From Alteromonas macleodii (GTDB lineage: Bacteria; Pseudomonadota; Gammaproteobacteria; Enterobacterales; Alteromonadaceae), in the NCBI RefSeq assembly GCF_903772925.1, contig NZ_LR812090.1:3965830-4029829 (forward strand): 64,000 nucleotides of DNA, read 5' to 3'. The notes beneath the pieces were generated by a model. The model was given only the letters and a program-made list of their open reading frames with translations. It ran no database searches and had not been told where the DNA came from. Of this stretch, positions 57,908 through 64,000 are shown piece by piece. Made by a program: the position numbers and the translations under genes. Each line of letters starts with the position of its first letter. The first letter of the stretch is position 1.

Positions 57908-58013
57908 GCGAGGGCCGGTTGTAACATTCAAAACCCTCAGCAGCAGGGATGCTGCTGTGGAGCGCCCATGGATGGGTTTACCGCGTGTTTTGAATGTTAC
58001 AACCGGCCCTCGC
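57908..58013. repeat. 106-bp palindromic (MITE-like) repeat with perfect 27-bp arms
   Basis: Arms 57908-57934 and 57987-58013 are perfect inverted repeats. Inside is a second perfect hairpin, CAGCAGCA / TGCTGCTG (57938-57957), and then GCGCCCATGGATGGG. It sits 10 bp past the stop of the second subtilase and past the response regulator gene, so it may end both convergent transcripts. No transposase frame. A 74-residue open frame crossing the region is not coding in character. Confidence 0.85.
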
Positions 58014-58022
58014 CTCAAAGGA

Positions 58023-60470
58023 CTAAAGTTCTGCGTATTGCGTTAGGATAAACGCAGCTTCGCCTCGTGATACGCCATCTTGTGGTTTAAAGAAGGCTTT
58101 AAGTGTAGGCTGTAGGTCAAATGGACCTTGCTCTACTTTCACTTCTACCTGCATTATCCCTGCAGCTAAAGCTTGTTGAACATAGCCGCGATACTCAGGT
58201 GCAATTGCGTCTGTGTCTTCAACTTCCACCGCTTCACCCAGCACGATAGCGATAACTTTTTCAGAATCAAAGCTGTTCGCGGCATCTTCAAGGCCTAATG
58301 CTTGAACCATTGAGTACGCCATTTCTTCTTTGCTTACCTGCATGTTGCTACCAAAGAAGTCGCCGTCAACTTGCATTACAGGTTGTGTATTCATTTCTAA
58401 ATCTCCCAACACGGCACCTGTCGCTGTGGCAGAGTTTACCGCTGCAGCATTTTCTGCACTCACATCGGTGTAGTTAACTGTGTTACCGTCGTTGGTTTGA
58501 CGAAGGTTAGCGCTAAGCGCTAGCGTATCAGCAAGCTCTACTCGAGTAAGTGGCGCGTCTGGCGCAAAGCCACTTTCTTTTGCATCCATTAGCTCATTTG
58601 CTACTACGTACTCAATAAATGGTTTTGCAGGGTGACCCACTGCATCATCAATACCCGTATAGCCTGATGTTACTAATAAGCGAATATTCACATCGTTAGT
58701 GCCGGGAATACCCACACCGTTTGTAACACCTAGTGGGTCAACTGACACACCACTAATGCTACCAATACCTCGGCTGTATAGTTTCCATGTACCCGGCATA
58801 CCCGGAGCAGCTGTACCAACAGAAGAACCTAAAACAGGTAGGCCAATGCCAGAACCGTAGGTATTTCCCGCCGGGTCTTCTAATACGAACGCTGTTGCCG
58901 TTTCAATTGACGCGCTTGCCACCACCATAGATACGTCAGGCGTTACATCAAACTCTTCTACTGGTGACTCACCTACAGGAAGATAAGTTGTAGGTAGCGT
59001 AAAGCTATCGCCTTCAGCAACGTTAGCAAATGCGTTAAATTCGCGATTTTTCTTCACGGTATCGCCGAATACTTCTTCACCCTCAAGCACTGCAGTTACC
59101 GCAGCATAGGCGTTAACATAACCTGCACCCACTTCCCACTCGTCCATACCAGCCATCGGCGTTGCCGTTTCCTGGAGAATGCGCTTCACATCTTCCCACT
59201 GAAGGTTTGGATTCGCTTCTAGCATTAGTGCAACAATACCTGACACGTGCGGTGCAGCCATTGAAGTACCGCTAGATACGGTATAAAACGGCAAGTGCTG
59301 TGGCTCAATCATTTCAGCGTCATCAGCCGCGCTTAAGCCGCCTAAGCTAGATAGTGAAGCACGGGCAGAAATAACGTCTACACCAGGAGCCGTTACGGTA
59401 GGACGGTCTTCCCACGTGAACACTTCACCATCAACAACCGCTTGTCCGCCTTTTCCGTCGACACCGCGAGAACTAAAGTCAGCTAGCTCGCCCTGCTTGT
59501 TGCCCGCAGCCACTGTAATTACCCAAGGTGCTTTTTTAAAGTTACCGGTAATTGTCGATTCGCCTGGACCTGAGTTACCTGCCGAGAACACGGTAATAAT
59601 ACCGTTGTCTGCCAGTGCTTTGGTTACAACGTTAGTTGGGTCGTCTGGGTTGAAGTCTGTACCTACATCACCTGTGTTACCGAACGAGTTAGAGATAACA
59701 CGAATGTTGTAATCGAACTGGTGTGTTAACGCGTAGTCGAAGCCACCGATGGTATCTAAAATGAATAGACCTGCGCCCGAGCCATAACCAATGATGTCTG
59801 CACCAGGCGCTACACCTGCATGTAAGCCACCACTCTTGGCGCCGTTACCGCCTACTGTGCCAGCTACGTGTGTTCCGTGACCGCCTAGAATATCAGTGTT
59901 AGATACGTTTTCTTGGTATGTAATCGGCAAAATGCCGCTATAGCTATTTAGGTTCACCTGCGCTAGTACGTTTTGTACAACATGATCAGGGAATGCTAAA
60001 TCGCCATGTGTGCCATCAACACCCGAGTCGTTTACTACTACGCCAATGCCTTTACCTGATACTGGCATGCCGTTAATGCGAATATCGCGATCAGCCTGTA
60101 GTGCCTGTACGCCGGTAATTTGGGTAGACTCATGGTTCTCTAGTTCTAGCGGGTCGTTGTTCCACACTGACACCACGTCATCGCGCTGATAAAGTGCTTC
60201 GACTTGCTGTTTGTTGGCTAACACACCAACAATAGGCACGTTACGTAGGCTAACACCGCCAGTGATACCTAACGATTCAAGTGCTGTAATTTGTTCTGTT
60301 GTGGCAGGTCCCTTACCTTCAAATGTAACAATAACTTGTTGTAGTTCTAGTGGCGAAGCAGCAAGTGCGTCGGCTAATGTTTTATCGAAAGTTTTTGCAT
60401 TCACCATGCTCGCTGGTAGGGCACAAGCAATAGCAACTGATAATACTGTTTTGTTATTAAGGAACTTCAT
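58023..60470 (-). CDS. Secreted subtilisin-like (S8) protease with SLH-like C-terminal region, copy 2
   Basis: 815 residues from the ATG at 60470 (GAGG 6 bp upstream; the frame opens 17 codons earlier). Signal peptide to about residue 25, I9-like propeptide about 40-108, catalytic Asp148 (V-N-D-S-G), His198 (G-H-G-T-H) and Ser403 (G-T-S-M-A-A-P). SLH-like pieces near the end: F-A-P-D-A-P-L-T-R-V-E-L-A and V-S-R-G-E-A-A-F-I-L. Same domain order as the protein at 48664-51141, from which it has clearly diverged. Transcribed toward the response regulator. Carries the shared 16-bp motif 55 bp before its start. Confidence 0.9.
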   Translation of the reverse strand: MKFLNNKTVLSVAIACALPASMVNAKTFDKTLADALAASPLELQQVIVTFEGKGPATTEQITALESLGITGGVSLRNVPIVGVLANKQQVEALYQRDDVVSVWNNDPLELENHESTQITGVQALQADRDIRINGMPVSGKGIGVVVNDSGVDGTHGDLAFPDHVVQNVLAQVNLNSYSGILPITYQENVSNTDILGGHGTHVAGTVGGNGAKSGGLHAGVAPGADIIGYGSGAGLFILDTIGGFDYALTHQFDYNIRVISNSFGNTGDVGTDFNPDDPTNVVTKALADNGIITVFSAGNSGPGESTITGNFKKAPWVITVAAGNKQGELADFSSRGVDGKGGQAVVDGEVFTWEDRPTVTAPGVDVISARASLSSLGGLSAADDAEMIEPQHLPFYTVSSGTSMAAPHVSGIVALMLEANPNLQWEDVKRILQETATPMAGMDEWEVGAGYVNAYAAVTAVLEGEEVFGDTVKKNREFNAFANVAEGDSFTLPTTYLPVGESPVEEFDVTPDVSMVVASASIETATAFVLEDPAGNTYGSGIGLPVLGSSVGTAAPGMPGTWKLYSRGIGSISGVSVDPLGVTNGVGIPGTNDVNIRLLVTSGYTGIDDAVGHPAKPFIEYVVANELMDAKESGFAPDAPLTRVELADTLALSANLRQTNDGNTVNYTDVSAENAAAVNSATATGAVLGDLEMNTQPVMQVDGDFFGSNMQVSKEEMAYSMVQALGLEDAANSFDSEKVIAIVLGEAVEVEDTDAIAPEYRGYVQQALAAGIMQVEVKVEQGPFDLQPTLKAFFKPQDGVSRGEAAFILTQYAEL

Positions 60471-60525
60471 AATACACCTCTCTTTGAGTACACCTTGAGT
60501 ATTTAACATCCCAAGCGGCAAAACT

Positions 60526-60541
60526 ATGGGGGGTTCCCCCT
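60526..60541 (-). promoter_or_regulatory. Shared 16-bp motif, copy 2 (upstream of second subtilase)
   Basis: On the minus strand AGGGGGAACCCCCCAT, 55 bp before the start codon. Its core GGGGG-AA-CCCCC is nearly self-complementary. Same consensus as at 48547 and 61316. Confidence 0.6.
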
Positions 60542-60592
60542 ATTCGAAGTGATTTATAAAGCACATTAAAAACAAAAAGTTAGAACGAAAAA

Positions 60593-60613
60593 AGCCCTCG
60601 CAAACGGAGGGCT
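60593..60613 (-). terminator. Terminator of the PEP-CTERM gene
   Basis: Seven-pair stem AGCCCTC / GAGGGCT with a seven-base loop; on the minus strand it is followed by TTTTTTCG. Confidence 0.85.
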
Positions 60614-60701
60614 AAAAACACCAACTATCGAGAAACATTGATAGTGTGGAGGGAACGAACGAGGTACAGAAAATAAAGCATCTACTGCAATTGAAAACGC
60701 T

Positions 60702-61256
60702 TTACTGTTTGCGCTTCCTCATTGAGGTAAACGCGAACAAAACTAGCATTGCTGTAGCGAAGGAAGCAGGTTCACTCACTTGTGTTGAGCCATTGTTAGA
60801 GCCATCATTAGGCTCGACAGTTTTAACTAATTGAAACAAGCCGCCCGCACAGCGGTCGCCATTTTCAAAGAAAACACAAGTATCTGTTGATCCTAAACCG
60901 GCTAAACCTGAACTAATAGTAAACTCGTAAGGAACGCTAGCGTCCTCGATAAAAAACTGAAAACCTTCGCCGCTGTCATCACCAAATACACCATCATCTA
61001 TATCAACTATCGCAAAGTCAGCAATGTCGTCTTCTAGAATACTGTAGATGTCGCCATTAAACTCTAACTGAAAGACAAACGATAACCATGTGTTCATATT
61101 GAACTGGGTTTCGTTTTCATCGAAAGTGATTTGCCCAATCAAACTGGTTTCGTCAGCTTCGTTACCTAACACTAATCGAGTGAAATCATAGGTGATTACG
61201 CCAGCGAAAGAGGATGATGTAAAAAAGATAAAAAATGCTGCAAGTAACGTTCTCAT
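60702..61256 (-). CDS. PEP-CTERM domain secreted protein
   Basis: 184 residues. Signal peptide ends at S-F-A-G (about residue 18). The C-terminus has the exosortase sorting pattern: V-S-E-P-A-S, a hydrophobic helix, then R-K-R-K-Q; the first proline of the usual V-P-E-P is replaced by serine. The body is acidic with one cysteine pair (about 135 and 143). Such proteins are sorted to the surface by exosortase, which is not in this window. It shares the 16-bp upstream motif with both subtilases, so it may belong to the same surface system. Confidence 0.82.
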   Translation of the reverse strand: MRTLLAAFFIFFTSSSFAGVITYDFTRLVLGNEADETSLIGQITFDENETQFNMNTWLSFVFQLEFNGDIYSILEDDIADFAIVDIDDGVFGDDSGEGFQFFIEDASVPYEFTISSGLAGLGSTDTCVFFENGDRCAGGLFQLVKTVEPNDGSNNGSTQVSEPASFATAMLVLFAFTSMRKRKQ

Positions 61257-61302
61257 AGTAAACCCACTTCTAGATTCTTATGGGCTTAGTATTGAACTTA
61301 CT

Positions 61303-61346
61303 GCATTGAATACAAATAGGGAGTTCCCCCTAGTTGTATTCAATGC
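61303..61346. promoter_or_regulatory. 44-bp dyad enclosing the 16-bp motif, copy 3 (upstream of PEP-CTERM gene)
   Basis: The minus-strand motif AGGGGGAACTCCCTAT (61316-61331) is flanked by perfect 13-base arms GCATTGAATACAA (61303-61315) and TTGTATTCAATGC (61334-61346). It lies 47 bp upstream of the PEP-CTERM start and 19 bp past the ankyrin gene stop, so it could be operator, terminator hairpin, or both. Confidence 0.65.
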
Positions 61347-61364
61347 TATCTAATATGACGTGGT

Positions 61365-61982
61365 TTAATTAGCGTTTTGTTCGCGTAGTACTTTTGCTAG
61401 TTCGTAATTACCTTGCGAAAGAGCGATATCTGCTACCGAATTACCAGCTTTATCCATGTGAGCTGGGTTAGCCCCTTTATCGATAAGCGTATTGATAATT
61501 TCTTGTCTGTCAAAAAGGCTTGCAAACATTAACGCGGTTTGCCCCTGTGCGTTTTCTTCGTCTATGTCGCAATCGGCAAAGACCAGTTGCTTAGCCACAC
61601 TGACGTGACCTTTAAATATGGCCCCCATGAGTGCGGTGTTTCCGCGGTTGTCTTCTTGACATGGGTTGGCATTAGCTTCACCGATTAGAAAATTTACGGT
61701 GTCGGTGTGCCCATGGTACGCCGCAAGAATAAGTGCGGTATAGCCTTTATCATCGGCTACATTAACATCTAGACCGGCTTTATAAAATGCACCTAGCATG
61801 GCGCTATCACCATCTCGCGCTGCATCAAAATAGCGTGCTTTCAAGGTCTCCATATTAGGCCTAGTTGCACTTTGTTGAGTATTAGCCTGAGTGGTTGTTT
61901 CAGTTGCCGCACTAGTATAAAAACTGGTGAAGGTGGCAACGACTAACAGTGCTGCCGTAAGTGTTTGCTTCAAAAAAGACAT
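61365..61982 (-). CDS. Periplasmic ankyrin-repeat protein (AnkB-like)
   Basis: 205 residues. Signal peptide ends about A-A-T (residue 27). Residues about 45-200 are four to five ankyrin repeats (D-K-G-Y-T-A-L-I-L-A-A-Y-H-G-H-T-D-T-V; D-N-R-G-N-T-A-L-M-G-A; A-Q-G-Q-T-A-L-M-F-A-S). It lies 123 bp downstream of the periplasmic catalase gene, same strand. In Pseudomonas aeruginosa an ankyrin protein, AnkB, is needed for activity of the catalase KatB, so a similar partnership is likely. Confidence 0.85.
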   Translation of the reverse strand: MSFLKQTLTAALLVVATFTSFYTSAATETTTQANTQQSATRPNMETLKARYFDAARDGDSAMLGAFYKAGLDVNVADDKGYTALILAAYHGHTDTVNFLIGEANANPCQEDNRGNTALMGAIFKGHVSVAKQLVFADCDIDEENAQGQTALMFASLFDRQEIINTLIDKGANPAHMDKAGNSVADIALSQGNYELAKVLREQNAN

Positions 61983-62105
61983 TGTGCCCCCTTACTGGTA
62001 AATCTAAATTTGAGTATTAGATGATTGGTTTCAGCTTTTGCGTTAGGAAAAGCGGGAGCGAATTAACACTGTTAAATAGCTCCCGCTGTTCTTTTGCAGT
62101 TTAGC

Positions 62106-63722
62106 TTATTGCATAAGTGCCGTTAGGCTTTCTGCAACTTGCTTCGCTTTGGCAGCACGTGCTGCTTGTTGCTCCATCAAGTCTTTGGCAGTTTGGCGAA
62201 CTTTTGACATTGGCGCTTTAGCTAGTTTAGCTACGCCCTTACCGTAGTTCTTATCTGCGTTGTACATAAAAGCACTAATGATTACGCGAATCTCTTCTTC
62301 AGGTACCGATGCTAACGCTCCGCCTAAGTTACTAATCAGGTGCGCTTGACCTTCTTTAGTCAGGTTTCTGAAAAACTCACCCGCTTGCTTAAAGTTCTGT
62401 TCTTTATAGAACGGAATTTGTTGAGTCATACCTGCAAGCGGCTTGCTTGAATAACGAAACGCTGGGTCTTCGTTTAGGTCTAGACGACGGCTTGGTTGAT
62501 AGTTCACATCGCGATTAGAGCTAGTTGTACGAAGCTGACCGTGTTGCTCGTGATTATTAATAACTGCGTTTTTCGGCGCGTTAATCGGAATGCGGTACGC
62601 ATTAACGCCTAAACGATAGCGCTGCGTGTCGGCATACGAGAACAAACGACCTTGAAGCATTCTGTCTTCTGATGGCTCAATTCCTGGAATTAAGTTGCTT
62701 GGTGCAAATGCCGCTTGCTCAGTTTCTTCAAAGAAGTTATCTGGCACACGGTTAAGCACTAGGCGACCAATTTTCTTAGCAGGAACCAAAGATTCAGGCC
62801 AAATTTTAGTAGTATCAAGTGGGTTAAACTCGAAATCATCTAACTGTTCTGGCTCTAACTCTTGAAGATACAGATCCCAAGATGCTGTTTCACCTTTTTC
62901 ACCGATACGGGTATACACATCAGTGGTGTGCGGCTGGAAGTCCATACCTTGAACTTTCATTGCTTCTTCAGCAGAGAAGTTCTTAATAGGTTGGTTCGCT
63001 TTCCAAGTAAACTTCACGTACTTGTAATTGCCTTCGTCATCAACAAATTTGAATGCGTGAACACCTGAGCCGTCCATATTTAAATAGCTTGCTGGTGTGC
63101 CGTAATCAGAGAAAAGCATGGTTAACGTATGCGTTGACTCTGGCACGTGCGAGAAGAAATCAAAAATACGCTTCGCGTCTTGCTTGTTCGTCACTGGTGA
63201 TGGTTTAAATGCGTGAACCATATCAGGGAATTTAATTGCATCGCGAATAAAGAATACCGGGAAGTTGTTACCTACTAGATCCCAGTTTCCTTGTTCGGTG
63301 TAAAACTTCACCGCAAAACCACGTGGGTCACGCAGCGTCTCTGGCGATAAATGTCCGTGAACTACTGATGAAAAACGAACAAATACTTCTGTCTTTTTAC
63401 CTTCGCCTTGAAATGGTGCGGCTACCGTCTCGTCAGATAAATCGACATAGTTTTCATAGTAGCCATGGATACCGACACCACGGGCGTGAACAACGCGCTC
63501 TGGAATACGCTCACGGTCAAATGCCGCTAACTTTTCAATAAGGTGAGAGTCTTGCAGTAATACTGGACCCCATGGACCCGCTGTTTGCGAGTTCTGGTTA
63601 TCACCTACCGGTGCGCCATTTTGGCGAGTTAGTGTATCTGCGCTTACACCTAAAGTAAGCATACTGGCAGCAACGCCGCCTAATACGAATTTAGTTAAGG
63701 TTGATTTCATTGTGGTTCTCAC
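62106..63722 (-). CDS. katB: Periplasmic clade-type haem catalase (KatB-like)
   Basis: 538 residues. Starts at a GTG at 63722 with AGGAG 7 bp upstream; an ATG four codons later has a weaker site. Signal peptide ends V-S-A-D (about 29), so it is exported, unlike KatG. Catalytic His79 (V-V-H-A-R-G), distal asparagine in V-G-N-N at 150-153, and proximal haem tyrosine in R-L-F-S-Y-A-D-T-Q-R. The start overlaps the stop of a 58-residue gene (GTGA), so translation is coupled. Followed by the ankyrin gene. Confidence 0.93.
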   Translation of the reverse strand: MRTTMKSTLTKFVLGGVAASMLTLGVSADTLTRQNGAPVGDNQNSQTAGPWGPVLLQDSHLIEKLAAFDRERIPERVVHARGVGIHGYYENYVDLSDETVAAPFQGEGKKTEVFVRFSSVVHGHLSPETLRDPRGFAVKFYTEQGNWDLVGNNFPVFFIRDAIKFPDMVHAFKPSPVTNKQDAKRIFDFFSHVPESTHTLTMLFSDYGTPASYLNMDGSGVHAFKFVDDEGNYKYVKFTWKANQPIKNFSAEEAMKVQGMDFQPHTTDVYTRIGEKGETASWDLYLQELEPEQLDDFEFNPLDTTKIWPESLVPAKKIGRLVLNRVPDNFFEETEQAAFAPSNLIPGIEPSEDRMLQGRLFSYADTQRYRLGVNAYRIPINAPKNAVINNHEQHGQLRTTSSNRDVNYQPSRRLDLNEDPAFRYSSKPLAGMTQQIPFYKEQNFKQAGEFFRNLTKEGQAHLISNLGGALASVPEEEIRVIISAFMYNADKNYGKGVAKLAKAPMSKVRQTAKDLMEQQAARAAKAKQVAESLTALMQ

Positions 63723-63895
63723 AGCTGTACTCCTACATGAAGGTTGGTACGAGGTTTAGGGGCTTTCACTTCTACGCATACTTGGTCGCCGTAATAGTTA
63801 TCAGCGTAATTACATTGCGTTTGAATTGGTTGATTCGTGGTGGAGGAAACACGATGGCTATTTGCCGTTGTTAGCTTTTTTAATAGTGCGCTCAT
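63719..63895 (-). CDS. Small protein translationally coupled to katB
   Basis: 58 residues, beginning M-S-A-L-L-K-K-L-T-T and ending H-V-G-V-Q-L. A strong AAGGAG site lies 6 bp before the ATG, and its TGA overlaps the GTG of katB as GTGA. Two cysteines (28 and 40), no signal peptide, no membrane helix; middle part N-Y-A-D-N-Y-Y-G-D-Q. I do not recognise it. The ribosome site and tight coupling make it a real translated frame, either a functional small protein or a leader that sets katB translation. Confidence 0.65.
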   Translation of the reverse strand: MSALLKKLTTANSHRVSSTTNQPIQTQCNYADNYYGDQVCVEVKAPKPRTNLHVGVQL

Positions 63896-64000
63896 TTCGC
63901 TCTCCTTGTTAAGTTGAGAGCATTATCATTAATTGAGTAAGACTATTAAAACGAGATAATATGATTCAATTGATTAAATAAAGCGATTGTAAATATGCTG
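63896..64000. other. Promoter region of the small gene and katB
   Basis: 105 bp to the window end, A+T rich. It should hold the promoter of the katB unit. I found no convincing OxyR or Fur site in what is visible. Confidence 0.35.

Noticed and set aside
57827..58051. 74-codon open frame on the plus strand
   Set aside because: It runs through the palindromic repeat and into the antisense of the subtilase end; no ribosome site and no family resemblance.

Overview
The window reads as chromosomal DNA of a marine gammaproteobacterium, most likely Alteromonas or a close relative in the Alteromonadales. The grounds are the gene families: a six-subunit Na+-pumping NADH:quinone reductase, FabV instead of FabI, an Oar-like TonB-dependent receptor, a VC2705-type acetate symporter with its small subunit, a DcaP-like porin and periplasmic catalase with an ankyrin partner. 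This rests on recognising protein families, not on a database search. I saw no rRNA, tRNA, CRISPR array, insertion sequence or prophage.

Layout. 1-4943 (minus): nqrABCDEF, with nqrF cut by the window edge. 5.4-16 kb: housekeeping genes (fabV, fklB, ppc, katG, mdh, argR, a DJ-1/PfpI protein) with readable control sites: a probable OxyR site before katG, tandem ARG boxes before argR, and several strong terminators. 16-26 kb: a large TonB receptor, a two-gene unit of PhnD-like binding protein plus membrane protein, udk-nupC, an Fe(II)/2OG oxygenase, a lipoprotein with transglutaminase-like and TPR regions, and a remnant of a fasciclin gene. 26-30.5 kb: MAPEG protein, receiver-GGDEF protein, DEDDh exonuclease and CNB-CBS-DUF294 protein.

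30.5-44.8 kb is an acetate-switch region: symporter subunits, a CrbS-like hybrid kinase, acs-crbR in one operon, and a porin divergent from acs. Both divergent promoter regions carry closely similar GACYWWRGTC palindromes. A rimK / zinc deacylase / rimB-like cluster and a binding-protein-like gene lie between the two halves. 44.8-48.4 kb holds a Na/Pi cotransporter, a Tas-like aldo-keto reductase and an orphan HBM-type membrane sensor.

48.6-61.3 kb is the most unusual part. Two paralogous secreted subtilases with SLH-like C-termini flank a secreted protein of unknown function, an FHA-GAF protein, a transmembrane Ser/Thr kinase with a long TPR region, a soluble NarL-type histidine kinase and a LuxR-type response regulator. 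Both subtilase genes and a PEP-CTERM gene carry the same 16-bp upstream motif (AGGGKGAAMYCCCYAT), suggesting one regulon, perhaps run by the enclosed signalling genes. The window closes with an ankyrin protein, periplasmic catalase and a 58-residue gene translationally coupled to the catalase. Two families of palindromic intergenic repeat sit at 3' ends of genes (near 13.5 and 57.9 kb).
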